From assembly GCA_934045075.1 (NCBI GenBank), contig OW203731.1, forward strand, positions 14,207,062 through 14,271,061: a stretch of DNA of 64,000 bases, read 5' to 3'. The DNA is from Yponomeuta sedellus. Taxonomy: Eukaryota > Arthropoda > Insecta > Lepidoptera > Yponomeutidae. The translations under genes and the position numbers were made by a program. Shown here piece by piece: positions 9,381 through 20,006 of this stretch. Within the stretch, counting starts at the first letter, position 1, and each line of letters starts with the position of its first letter. A model generated the notes under the pieces. The model had not been told where the DNA came from. It saw only the letters and a program-made list of their open reading frames with translations, and did no database searches.

Positions 9381-10969
9381 ATACATTGTTACATTGCCGT
9401 AAATATAGATAAAGTGTTATTGTTATTATTTATGATATTTTGTTCTTCTGTGAGGAAACGGCAATCAACCATTTTAATGCTTGTAGGTTTAATTAGCATT
9501 ATTTATTTTATTTATTTGTTATCTATGGAAAACAAACAGCTGATAAACAATATATGAAACTTATAAACGTAGTCAGTGATTATTGTTCGCAATTCACGAT
9601 TATTTTAAGGGCTAATAAAGTTTGCAGCAATGGCATTCGTAATTAAGATATTTTACTGCAACAAAAAACTTACTTTCCCACCGACCCTGCGCAAGCTTAA
9701 CCATTCGTCTCATACATGCAAAGAGAGGTCCAGCCGAGGGGATCGAGGTGCGGGGGCGGGGGAACAATAGCGGACGTGATGGCATCCACTTGTCGCGTCA
9801 CCATGGCAACCGAGCACGGAGCCTGCAGCTTATTCTAAGGTTGACGTTACAGCGGCGGAAAACCATCAACATTTTTTTGCCATTTGCAGCACAATTACTG
9901 AATTATTGTTTTCAAGTAAGTATTATAATCTGAGCCTTATTTATAAGTTTTCAATACCATGACAGTTGAAAAACTACGTCGTGCTCATGAATTATATTGT
10001 CCAGAGTTTGTTCAATGGATGTCATTGAAAACTTTTAATTGAGCCATTGCAATTTTGGCTCAGCAATGGTTAATCTGTGACTCAGGTAAGAACTATGAGG
10101 TTACTAATAAACATATCAGAGAAGAATGAAAACGTCACTACTAAAATGTACCGGTCCGTACTTTTTATATGCTTATGTTTTTATAGACAAGATTTTATTA
10201 GGACACCTAGGCATTATAGCTCAAGATCCACCGAAAACAAACAAATACATAACATGCAATTGCGCATGTATTCCGAAGGGTTAGACAGAGACCAGGGAGA
10301 CCACTTGCTACAGAAGACAAACAAATAGTGGTCTGGAAAAAAAAATTATCAGCATTATTCCCAGATAAACTTTTCTTTATAAAAGTAAAGTTTAGTGTAG
10401 GTCTATAAATTTTCCCATGGGAATAAGATATTTTACTGCAGTACCTTTTGTGTTAATCCAGGCTGTCATATAACTCCATACACTTATAACTCCTTTATAT
10501 TATTATATAGTGTGATGTGACGAGATGTGATAGTGATAGTGTGAAGTACTTAGATATAGTGCACTTTGTAACTTTTCACGAGCACGTAAAGCACATAAAA
10601 AATAAATCTTTGTTATAATAGTCGTATTATACTGACTTCTATTAAGTAGAAAACTATGGGTTCAAGTTTACTCGCGAAGGATAGCTTCGTCCGCAGTGGA
10701 CTTAGGGGTTAAAAGTCGAGTCATAAAGTTTAAGGTTTCAGCTCGCTCTGAGTCGAAGTGGATTGGAATGCGGCTCTAAAACCTAACAGAATCACACAGG
10801 TCTAAGCACTGTGTGCATTTTATCGCATCGAGATTTTTCCTATTTGGCATCGTAGTTACGCAGTTGCGGTTGTGGTGGAGAACCGAGATTTTGCAAGACA
10901 TTTTTCACTTATACTACATTTTTTGTTATAATTTAAGTTTAACATAGTGCAAATGCAAAAAATACCTGT
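9381..10969. other. Non-coding stretch, nothing recognised
   Basis: AT-rich sequence upstream of emc with no supported gene. A short G1-like word (AGAGACCAGGGAGACC) occurs near 10,288. Enhancers could be here but cannot be shown. Confidence 0.45.
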
Positions 10970-11530
10970 GACCACGGCAACTGTAACGCTGCCGAAACGT
11001 CGGGAAACAGGGTTATTGCGTTTTACCTAATAAATAATCGGGATTAGACCCGTTTAATATATAGCTACGTATGAGTGACAGCGGTGGTAGCTCAGTGGGT
11101 AGAACCATAGAGCAAGCGAGAGCCCCAGGTTCGATCCCGAGTGCGGGCATGTACCAATGACTTTGTTTAATTTCAAAGTTACGTACATTTGCGAATTTGC
11201 AGTCGCAATACCACACGCTAACGGTGAAGGAAAACATCGTGAGGAAACCCGCGGCTTGGTTGGCTCTGCACGTATTGACTAGTCTTTCCTGTGGGCTAGG
11301 CCGACTAAGCTGTCAGGATGGTATAGGTGCTGGGCAAGCCTACACCATCTATAAAACCATGACCCAGGCACTACAGCGTCGGAGTGGTCCCTTCACCCAT
11401 CTAGTGTGAGTGAAGATACCACTGGACGCTGTATAAATCATCTCATTAAGTAGATGCAAAAAGGCCAATATTATTATTTTATTATGTATGAGTATCGCGA
11501 ATCATTAAGAAATACTATTACCGAAAAACT
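10970..11530 (+). repeat. R1 copy split by a SINE
   Basis: The R1 words run from about 10,970 (ACCACGGCAACTGTAACG, then CCGAAACGTCGG) through 11,026-11,076 and resume at 11,487-11,530 with TATGAGTATCGCGAATC. The gap is filled by the SINE described separately. This ordering gives a relative age: R1 first, SINE later. Confidence 0.75.
11077..11485 (+). mobile_element. tRNA-headed SINE S1, full length
   Basis: An RNA polymerase III promoter is visible: A box TAGCTCAGTGGG (11,088-11,099) and B box GGTTCGATCCC (11,128-11,138). A body follows with GTGAAGGAAAACATCGTG and a family-specific 3' half (GGCCGACTAAGCTGTC, then ATCATCTCATTAAG). It is flanked by GTATGAGT at 11,069-11,076 and 11,486-11,493, an 8-bp target duplication inside R1. 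Partial copies lie at 13,379-13,640 (minus), 23,129-23,490 (plus) and 54,886-55,385 (minus). It is non-autonomous and depends on a LINE. Confidence 0.85.
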
Positions 11531-11631
11531 TTTGTTTTGTCAGTATAGTAGGTAAACTATGATTACAATTTTTATTCGCGGGAAAAAGTGAAAGTAACTA
11601 GATCAGTAAAGCTCAAAACAACATAACATAA

Positions 11632-11745
11632 GGTCACGCCTGTATCCCTGAGAGGTAGGCAGAGACCAGGGACTGCCACTTGCCACGATCCTGACAGATC
11701 CCCTTCGTTTCAGCAAAGTTCATTAGTCGTTGCATGTACCCTGTT
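11632..11745 (+). repeat. Dispersed repeat G1 copy
   Basis: It contains AGGTAGGCAGAGACCAGGG, then CCACGATCCTGACAG and TTCATTAGTCGTTGCATG. Its second half appears inverted in the copy at 1782-1907. No coding capacity. Confidence 0.6.
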
Positions 11746-12114
11746 CTGGGTAATTTTTGTCTCCCCCCTTGCTATTCGGTCGAAACAACATAGCTAAAAC
11801 AACACTATCGCAAAAAATATAAATGTTATTTTATAATATAATGTTATTCATGTTATTTTAATTACATCCTTCGTGTACTCATGGGAAATCAAAGTATGTG
11901 TTATGCTCATGAACGAGTGCTGTTCGTGAGTCTGGCCGTATCAGGTATGTTTTCCTTACTTTTGTAAGAGAATTCACTAATGCTTTGACATTGAAAGTTA
12001 TTGATGGCAATCATGAAATCTAGATTTAATATGACTGGAGAAAAAATGGTCAGAGTGGAGTTTTTTTCCCGCTGCCTTTTTCTCCTCTACACTACGACCC
12101 GAAGACAGCGGCTT

Positions 12115-12215
12115 AGATTTTACATTGTACATTGACATTCAGCAAACAGAATGTAAGTTATTTAAGTTGAACTAAAATTGATTTCATTTCATTTCCGAAG
12201 ATTAATTCTGGATAC
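12115..12215 (+). mobile_element. LINE 3' tail fragment
   Basis: The sequence TTGACATTCAGCAAACA followed by an AT-rich tail with TTTCATTTCATTTCC matches a second copy at 50,565-50,640, which ends in TTTGATTTGATTTGAC. Such short tandem tails are typical of 5'-truncated non-LTR retrotransposon copies. Clade not assigned. Confidence 0.5.
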
Positions 12216-12267
12216 TGGTGAAAGAATCTTATAAATAAAAAATGTTTTCGGATGATAACCCCTACAT

Positions 12268-12475
12268 CGTTATCAACCCTTGTATGTTCCCACTGCTAGG
12301 GCACGGGTCTCTTCCTGCATCGCAGGAAGGTTAGGCCATACTCGCACGAAGCGCTCGGAAAAATGCCACTAGCGGTAATCACGCGACGCTCACCCATCCC
12401 GTACCTGACCGCGCCTGTTGATGTTTAACCAAATGATTGATTCCAATCACTCGGTTCGCCTAGGCCACGAGCGCT
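12268..12475 (+). repeat. Dispersed repeat D1, internally deleted copy
   Basis: It starts with CGTTATCAACCCTTGTATG and GGGCACGGGTCTCTTCCTGC, then jumps from GGCCATACTC to GAAGCGCTCGGAAAAATGCC. About 180 bp present in the fuller copies (29,374 and 63,624) is missing. The family has at least seven copies here, all plus strand. It is probably a LINE 3' region or SINE. Confidence 0.65.
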
Positions 12476-12772
12476 TCTACCCTACATACAAACTTACAAA
12501 TATATAAACTTACTAACTTCACTAACGTTAATGCAATACGATGTAATTGCATACCGTGGGCGCAGGCAATTAAATTACACTGGAGCTTTATATGGACCTT
12601 CACCTTCTTATTTTGAGTCTCGGATGCGACCACACAAAGAGGTCCGAATCGTAATAATAACGCGCCAACAAAAACCGACCATGGAAAAAACTCCCAAGTC
12701 ACCTTGGTGTTTAGGACTCAGGTAGTAAATTGCTTCATTTGAGCTATTTCGTTCGTATTTAGAGTGCTTTAT

Positions 12773-12865
12773 GATGTAGTATTTCTTAATGATTCACGAT
12801 ATCACACATAGTCATATAATTATTAAACGGGACGAGACCACGGCAATTGTAACGCTGCCGAAATA
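12773..12865 (-). repeat. R1 copy
   Basis: This is the reverse-oriented R1 end (TTTCTTAATGATTC, later TTAAACGGGAC) joined directly to GACCACGGCAATTGTAACG, which in the copy at 10,970 stands on the other side. It is therefore a rearranged or composite copy. Confidence 0.6.
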
Positions 12866-12879
12866 TAACATAACATTTT

Positions 12880-13065
12880 ACATACAGGCGCATACACTGC
12901 TTCTGGCCCCACACTAGGATACCCTGTGTCGTGGGAAACAAATTACATCACAAACATATAAACATCCAAGACCTGGGGTTTTCTTTTTGTCCCCAGCCGG
13001 GGTTCGAACCCGGGACAGTATAGGTAGGCGGATGCGCCACCGCTACGCACAGAGGTCGTCGGGAA
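12880..13065 (-). mobile_element. tRNA-related SINE S3
   Basis: On the minus strand it reads GGTGGCGCATCCGCC (A-box region), then GGGTTCGAACCCCGG (B box) about 30 nt later, followed by a body with CACGACACAGGGTATCC. The tRNA-like head without a full cloverleaf plus an unrelated body is the SINE plan. The family differs from S1. Target duplication not found. Confidence 0.6.
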
Positions 13066-13070
13066 ATAAG

Positions 13071-13126
13071 GTAATTCCGTTTTACCTAATAAATAATCGC
13101 GATTAGTCCCGTTTAATATATAACTA
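13071..13126 (+). repeat. R1 copy fragment
   Basis: It carries ACCTAATAAATAATCGCG and CCCGTTTAATATATAACTATG, then ends abruptly at 13,126. It directly follows the S3 SINE. Confidence 0.65.
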
Positions 13127-13378
13127 TGCTTTATGATGTGATTCGTACAAATGGTGTGGGGGCAATAATGCAATTTTGCGTTGACAGTTTTGCGGCTTTG
13201 ACGTTATTATGCGTCGGCGGTATGGGCAATCGATAATTATGTCCTTTCAGTTCATTATATACATTGTTTGTTTCTGATTAATTGTGATATATGTGTAAAA
13301 AAATATTGCGCAATATATATGTGTACAAGAAGGCATGTGCCTTGCAGAGGGACGTTTATAGGCTGCATTAAAAAAGTT

Positions 13379-13640
13379 GTACAAAGGTTTAATAAAAATT
13401 GGCCTTTGCATCTATGTAATGAGATGATTTATATAGCGTTCAATGGCATCTTCACTCAGTCTATAGGTGAAGGGACCATTTGGACCTGGGCAGGGCCTGG
13501 GACATTGTTTTTTAGTTGAATAGTACCTATACCATCCTGGCAGCTTAGTTGACTTATCCCACTGGAAAGACGACAACCAATACCTGAGGACCCAGACAAA
13601 CCGCGGGTTTCCTCACATTTTGTTCCTTCACAGCGTGTGG
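13379..13640 (-). mobile_element. SINE S1, 5'-truncated copy
   Basis: This is the reverse complement of the S1 body. The 3' part (TGTAATGAGATGATTTATA on the plus strand) comes first, and the AACCGCGGGTTTCCTCAC region lies near 13,600. The tRNA-like head is absent. Confidence 0.65.
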
Positions 13641-13794
13641 TTTTGCTACTGAAAATTCGGAAATGTTAGTAACGTAAAGGCGAGTTTAGTACTATTGGGT
13701 ATGTTCGCCCAAATTAGCCAGATTGAGCTGGAATGCTTAAGTTGATAGTGGAAGAGGTATGATAGATAGTAAAACTTAAGATATCCGCACTTAG

Positions 13795-13960
13795 CCTCAT
13801 AGTTGTTCCATTGAACGTAGTAAGCGCTGAGGTATATTAAAACTTTACACACGGTTTCCTCACGATATTTTCCATCACCCTTAGCGAGTGCTAAGGGTGA
13901 TGGGCTCTCTACTACTATTAAAACTTCGCACAAGCACATAACTTAGAAACATAGTCATTG
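13795..13960 (-). repeat. SINE S2 fragment with internal hairpin
   Basis: The minus strand has the S2 words ATCGTGAGGAAACC and CCTCAGCGCTTA. It contains a perfect 12-bp hairpin (13,872-13,883 with 13,892-13,903, 8-nt loop). The right arm ends exactly where the 1,006-bp tandem duplication starts. Confidence 0.55.
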
Positions 13961-15914
13961 GTACAGAGGATACAAACCCATGACCTGCCGAAGGGGTATG
14001 ATTTCTTCGTGGTATAATACAGATGACCAAATAAAACAAAAATATTTTGATGTCAAATTGTTAAAGAACCGCCATAGAAGTCTGCTTTCTTAAACACAAA
14101 AGTAACACCTTCAGCGTAGAGCCACGGGGTACCTTCCCGTATTTGCGTTTCCCAAGGCTTTTATACCGTTGTCAGGTAAAACAAGCTACTTTGCACCGCC
14201 GCAGTTTTGTCCAAAATGGTCCACCTTTATATCCAGACGTGTCTCCATGGCTTCTTGTGTAATTACGTATACGGAGAACAGTTGATTTCTTCAGTTCCAT
14301 CCTTTGTCCACTCACGTAGGGACAACCTTTTCGGACGTTGTACTTTAGCACAAACCTATATGTTATAGAAGGATGCCAAGAAACCCGGCAATGCCATAGT
14401 TAATGCACGCATAAAGAGCTGGCGATGACCATGGCGCTACAGCCACATTGCGTTTGAATTACGAACATGATGGCTTACTATGTAGCCTCTCGTTCCACTG
14501 CAGGGCAGATGCCTTCTCTCGAGAAAAAATATAAGCCTAATTACCACGCGTGCTCACCGGGGATTGGCAATTGCAAGCGCCGAGGTATTTGAACAACTCA
14601 GATACTCAGGCTTCCTCACGATGTTTTTATTCAAGGCAAGCGAGTGGTATTGCTACTATAACTTAGTCTCCCGCTTCGAACGGGCATAACGGTTTATTTA
14701 AAAAAATACTTGCCAGAGCGTTATTCATACAATAAAATCCTACAAGTATTAGGTACATGATACTTAGATATCAACCACTGTTTTCATAAAATTAGACAAA
14801 CGGCGTCGCTCTCTTGTGCCATTAGTTAGTCTGAAAATACATCCGCTCTCATTTATAAAAAAAACATGATTCCTTAAAAACACCTCTCAGATGCAGTTTA
14901 TATAATATGGCTCTCTACTACTATTAAAACTTCGCACAAGCACATAACTTAGAAACATAGTCATTGGTACAGAGGATACAAACCCATGACCTGCCGAAGG
15001 GGTATGATTTCTTCGTGGTATAATACAGATGACCAAATAAAACAAAAATATTTTGATGTCAAATTGTTAAAGAACCGCCATAGAAGTCTGCTTTCTTAAA
15101 CACAAAAGTAACACCTTCAGCGTAGAGCCACGGGGTACCTTCCCGTATTTGCGTTTCCCAAGGCTTTTATACCGTTGTCAGGTAAAACAAGCTACTTTGC
15201 ACCGCCGCAGTTTTGTCCAAAATGGTCCACCTTTATATCCAGACGTGTCTCCATGGCTTCTTGTGTAATTACGTATACGGAGAACAGTTGATTTCTTCAG
15301 TTCCATCCTTTGTCCACTCACGTAGGGACAACCTTTTCGGACGTTGTACTTTAGCACAAACCTATATGTTATAGAAGGATGCCAAGAAACCCGGCAATGC
15401 CATAGTTAATGCACGCATAAAGAGCTGGCGATGACCATGGCGCTACAGCCACATTGCGTTTGAATTACGAACATGATGGCTTACTATGTAGCCTCTCGTT
15501 CCACTGCAGGGCAGATGCCTTCTCTCGAGAAAAAATATAAGCCTAATTACCACGCGTGCTCACCGGGGATTGGCAATTGCAAGCGCCGAGGTATTTGAAC
15601 AACTCAGATACTCAGGCTTCCTCACGATGTTTTTATTCAAGGCAAGCGAGTGGTATTGCTACTATAACTTAGTCTCCCGCTTCGAACGGGCATAACGGTT
15701 TATTTAAAAAAATACTTGCCAGAGCGTTATTCATACAATAAAATCCTACAAGTATTAGGTACATGATACTTAGATATCAACCACTGTTTTCATAAAATTA
15801 GACAAACGGCGTCGCTCTCTTGTGCCATTAGTTAGTCTGAAAATACATCCGCTCTCATTTATAAAAAAAACATGATTCCTTAAAAACACCTCTCAGATGC
15901 AGTTTATATAATAT
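13903..15914. repeat. Perfect 1,006-bp tandem duplication
   Basis: Unit 1 is 13,903-14,908 and unit 2 is 14,909-15,914, offset 1,006 bp. I compared the two line by line and saw no mismatch. The junction shares only 'GG'. No long open frame lies inside; each unit contains an S2 SINE copy (14,494-14,664 and 15,500-15,670, minus). It is either a very recent duplication or an assembly artefact such as an unresolved haplotype overlap. Confidence 0.9.
14494..14664 (-). mobile_element. SINE S2 copy (repeated at 15,500-15,670)
   Basis: The minus strand has CATCGTGAGGAAGCCTGAG, GCGCTTGCAATTGCC, CACGCGTGGTAATTAGGC and a tail with GAGAGAAGGC. Other copies: 19,046-19,172 (minus), 26,976-27,100, 54,245-54,375, 56,884-57,002 and 63,418-63,518 (plus). 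It is a common lepidopteran-type repeat without coding capacity. Confidence 0.65.
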
Positions 15915-16080
15915 GTGGTTACGTATTTCCCCTTACCTCTGACTATGTAAACTGTACCTTAAGAATGTTTTAACGAAATATGTTTTCATATTAAGTTTGT
16001 TTTACTGTTTTACAGTTTTATTACAGCGATGTTTTACCGTAAACCGTTTACGTTCTTAGCAATAACTTAATTCCGCTTAA

Positions 16081-16430
16081 GGTTTGTCAGAGAGCGATGG
16101 AGCGCAGTATTTTGAGCCTGAAGGGGGCAAATCTTGTCCGAAACCCCACACTACATGCGAGGACTCAAATAATCGACGTGTGTGTCCAGATGGCGAAACT
16201 GAGTGGTGCTGGGCTGGTCATGTCGGTCGAATGCATCCACTCGGGCAAAACCCGCCACCGAGTGGGTGCCACTCGATGGACATCGAAATCGGGACTGGCC
16301 AAGAAGACGGTGAATAGATGATCTCGACCCACATCTACCGGAGAGGTCTGAGGTGCCCCAGGACAGAAAAATCTGCACTGAATTGGGGTAGGCCTTTGCC
16401 CAGCAGTAGAACACAAACATGGAGGCTACG
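16081..16430 (+). mobile_element. LINE 3' end with decayed reverse-transcriptase C-terminus
   Basis: Frame 2 codes for QRAMERSILSLKGANLVRN, and after a frameshift near 16,190 another frame gives WCWAGHVGRM. Both resemble the C-terminal part of RTE-like LINE reverse transcriptases of insects (QRAMER...L...RN, then WAGH.AR). A stop at 16,317-16,321 and a tail with GCCTTTGCCCAGCAGTAGAAC follow. The copy is 5'-truncated, frameshifted and dead. The clade is my reading of the motif, not a search result. Confidence 0.75.
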
Positions 16431-17695
16431 TAAAAATACAGTAATAACTTAATAAGCTGTACTTCTGTCTTGATCATTTATGGACTCTATTGACAATCAA
16501 CAGCACCTTGCACTGTAATGCAATTTGTTAGATAATAGAAATATTGTCTTAGGCTGACAGGTACTATTCTTTTGTCCAGGTTCAAGTTGACAACAAGCGA
16601 AATAAAAGTGAAGCGGTCGCGTCAACAAGTAAAAAAATTGTGAGTTGCTTTTATAGGCACAATAAAGGTATGCAGGCAAAAAAATCGACTTGAACACTTT
16701 GTTCTCGCAGGTGCCTTGATTGTTATTTATGGACGTCTTTCGAAAGTTTTAAGTGTGAAATTGTTTATGGTGGTAGACGGTTATACGTGCCTTATATTAA
16801 TACTCGGCTGTGGCATAAAAAATCCAGGAATATTTTTGGTGTTTCGAACCTCTTCGGTTATGGGCCTTGTCTGCACAAAAACTGAGGCAACAACCGACAT
16901 GGAAACTTGCATGGTTGAGGGGGATGTATCAGACGAGTAATAAGTATACCCGTGACAATGGACTTGCGCCCTGAAACGAGTAATAAGTAGGTGGTAAGTT
17001 TTTCTACAGTGTTCACTGTCGTCTTTCAGTTTGCTTATAGCTAAGTACCGAAGTTATAGAGGTAAATAAGCTCACAGTAACATGAAATTAAAGGGTGAAG
17101 ATTCTATTTATATTCACTTATAGTAACTTTTTAACGTTACTCTCCTGAATGAATAGTTATGGATTACAAACGACTAAAACCAAATAACCTTGAATTTTTT
17201 CGACATCGTCATTTTGGTTTACGAATTTCAAACATGTACAACTTACGAGCAATACGAGCTATCAACCGTTTTTCGTGCTATGTGCTGTAAACAAAGATAA
17301 TCATCTAATATTCAGCACTTTCATTAGAGCAGCATTCAGCCCGGAGCCCCGAAGGCGGGGTGACGCGTGCCGTGGGAGTGCCGCGCGCGTGCCGCTCCCA
17401 TCGCGTGATAGCGGCATCGATTTGATCCTGGACAATGAGGTATTAATGCCTAGAAAATACACCCTCAGCAATATACGTTACCAAATTTTCAAAATACTGG
17501 TAGTTTTGGATGTGAAAAACAAATCACATCGAAATAAAAACTTAAGTCTGCTTGTCAACGAAGACGAGGTAAATTAGCTCTACATAAATTTGTCCTGTTG
17601 TCCGCAGACGTCAACGTGTAACTAAAATTTGTTTTAAATTTGTCAGGAAATATTCTTGTTGACGTTGGCTGAGGAGAAGCGGCCTAATTGTTACA
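16431..17695. other. Non-coding stretch, nothing recognised
   Basis: Mostly AT-rich. A GC-rich pocket lies at 17,335-17,410. No open frame shows a known motif. Confidence 0.45.
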
Positions 17696-17699
17696 TCTT

Positions 17700-17850
17700 A
17701 ATTTCTTAATGATTCGCGATACTCATACATAGTTATATACTAAACGTTTCTTTTCGCGATTATTTATTAGGTGATACGTAATTACCTAATAAATAATCGC
17801 GATCAGACCCGTTATTTATTAGGTAATTTAATTACGTAACATAGACATAA
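17700..17850. repeat. Two R1 ends in inverted orientation
   Basis: A minus-oriented R1 end (17,700-17,770) is followed by a plus-oriented one. CGCGATTATTTATTAGGT and ACCTAATAAATAATCGCG face each other around an 11-nt spacer. A third, inverted piece (TTATTTATTAGGTAATT) follows at 17,813. This head-to-head layout suggests R1 is itself a terminal-inverted or foldback-prone element. Confidence 0.6.
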
Positions 17851-18021
17851 CTATATCTTAATTTGTCTAAGTTTTGCAGTGTACATGTATTTATGTGCTT
17901 AGTTTAATGCATAAGCGAAAAAAACTTGATGAACAGCAATGGACAAGAAAAAAAATAATCTTAAAAGTTCATCTACATTAGTCGACTCTACATTTCCATC
18001 CTATCAATAAGAATATTCTTA

Positions 18022-18068
18022 GGCGCGTGGTGGATTTATAACCAACAGTTATAAATCCACCACGCGCC
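18022..18068. repeat. Perfect 21-bp hairpin
   Basis: Arms 18,022-18,042 and 18,048-18,068 are perfect inverted repeats with loop CAACA. The stem is GC-rich at its base (GGCGCGTGG). No flanking family words were recognised. It could be a hairpin scar or a short structured RNA; neither is shown. Confidence 0.65.
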
Positions 18069-19045
18069 CGATACACAATATCGGCTCGCCATTATTGCTT
18101 TTTCCCAGCCGTGTGCGCTTATTGACAAAGCAAATAACTCTTATATGAGTTCCCAGGTCACACAATACTCCCTCCGGTCCCACGGGAGGGCGCGAGAGAT
18201 CCCATAATGCCTTGCAGGTGCACTCATTACGCGGCCAAGCCACGTGTCTAGCACACGACTTTGTTTAGAGAGCACACTGCACGCCCCAGTAGTATTGATT
18301 GGTCTGATCGAGAGACAGCACATAGGTGGGTATATAGTCCACTAATGAATGTGGATAAAGGCTTTGAGCATGCATGGACAACAATTTGTTGCTTTACCGT
18401 GAAACGAGTGTCAGTAATCCCCTTGAGCCTATACGGATGTTGATGGACAAGAATAGGAGTGGGGAAGATTCCAAAATCTCTCGTTACGAGTTTTTAGATT
18501 CTACAGGACCTTTAAGCCTCATGTAGGTTGTTTAAATTAGTGGGTAAATAACTTGCAATTATAAAAAAAAGAAATAGGAAGAAAATTGTCCTCGCTCGTT
18601 TTTTTGTCGATCTTTTCTCGATTCGCGCAAATGTCAAAAATAATAGACAGAACCTTGTCACTACTCGTTGGAAACTGCCCTATAGCTAACCCAAATAAAA
18701 AAAAAATACCTTTAGATTACAGTAATAATAAGGCTATAATCTAACGACGTCAATATTTGACCTTTCGCGAGCCTCCCCGCGGGTGGAGGCTCTCACGGCG
18801 TCGCGTCGGTTCACACAAGAACCTCGCGCTCTCACGCGCACATATTTGTGCTTCGAATAATGCCACGATTTACTTTTGGAATTCCATCACTCCCACGAAC
18901 TGGGGCTTACTACGGACCTAACATATTTTATGTAGGTTCTGGTGGTAACAAAAGAAGAAAAAAATTAGAAGAGTTATGGTTAGCCAATTGTAAAATGTCT
19001 TCACGAAAAGAGCATCAATCTTCTTTTTTTACGCAGCCTCTATAC
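18069..19045. other. Non-coding stretch, nothing recognised
   Basis: There are GC-rich patches near 18,165-18,245 and 18,765-18,840. No credible gene: the 82-codon frame at 18,848-19,096 runs into an S2 SINE at its end, arguing against a real protein. Confidence 0.45.
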
Positions 19046-19172
19046 TCCTACTGCAGGGCACAGCCCTTCTCTCGGAAAGAGAGAGTGTGGACTTAATTAC
19101 CGCTTATTGGCAATTTAAAGCGCGGAGCAACACCTTTGACACTCAGGTTTCCTCACGATTTTCCATCAACCA
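19046..19172 (-). mobile_element. SINE S2 copy
   Basis: Reverse complement of the S2 words: the plus strand shows CTTCTCTCGGAAAGAGAGAG, then TTAATTACCGC and TCAGGTTTCCTCACGATTTT. No intact ends were found. Confidence 0.6.
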
Positions 19173-19540
19173 TCAAATAAGGACTCGGGAATTTCAAATG
19201 AGGGTCTCATCAAGATACTAGAAGTGGTTTTGGCAACAAAAGCTGTGGTGAGTTGTATCCATGCGAATTTATAGTACAAATCGTGGAGGAAGTGAGCAGC
19301 AGTTTACACGTCCGTGGTAAGCCTACTGTGGCGTGCCTTTAAAACAAACCATCATTTACAAATTGACCGATGAAAATTATTTAGTTAGAGGGCAATTTGA
19401 AATTAATCTTCATTACCCATGATTGTATCTATCCTGTCATGAGTCACGACTAGATAATGACCTGAGGTCAATCCTGAAAAACTGTTCAGTAACACAACTC
19501 TTTTGATCTATGTCTAAAATTAACTTAACACCAATTTAGT

Positions 19541-19640
19541 GGCTGAATAATACTAAATCGCTGCGATATCAGTAGATGTTGTGGCAACATAATATTATAT
19601 CGCTGCGATATTAGTAAATGTAGTGGCTACATAGTACTAG
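19541..19640 (+). repeat. 42-bp tandem repeat, about 2.4 copies
   Basis: Units start at 19,541, 19,583 and 19,625 (partial). Each full unit contains ATCGCTGCGATAT, then AGTA(G/A)ATGT(T/A)GTGGC. Copies differ at several positions. Function unknown. Confidence 0.75.
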
Positions 19641-19793
19641 GACGATGTCTATAAGTTGCTTCCGGAGTGGTCTGAGGTGGCAAATGACCGAAAATCTTGG
19701 TCTGAAAGTGGGCAAGGCTTTTGGCATGCAGTGAGATACCCATCTCATCTCATCTCAAGTTATATACAACTCGCTCGTCTTTTGCTGCTATTA

Positions 19794-20006
19794 CAGTCTG
19801 TTAGCTTTTAGAATACACCTTGCTACTATCGGATAGAATCGGATATATTCGTGTAATAGAAATATCGGAACTAATATGACACCTAATCTGTTCAAAACAG
19901 TGAAGAAAAGTTTTATATAGAGCTAGTAGTACTACACTCGTGTGCTTTCGGCGAATACCGAAGCCTATTCTAGAGCCCGAGGTATATTCTAAAAGCTAAC
20001 AGACTG
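19794..20006. mobile_element. MITE with TA target duplication (Tc1/mariner-like)
   Basis: The terminal inverted repeats start CAGTCTGTTAGC and end GCTAACAGACTG. 19,793-19,820 and 19,980-20,007 pair over 28 bp with one mismatch. A TA dinucleotide flanks both ends. CAGT termini with TA duplication fit a non-autonomous Tc1/mariner-type element. The 213-bp body has no transposase frame. Confidence 0.7.

Noticed and set aside
16151..16477. 108-codon minus frame
   Set aside because: Antisense to the LINE reverse-transcriptase remnant, which is the better reading.
18022..18068. microRNA precursor
   Set aside because: The stem is perfect and too short (21 bp, 5-nt loop); no known miRNA sequence recognised.
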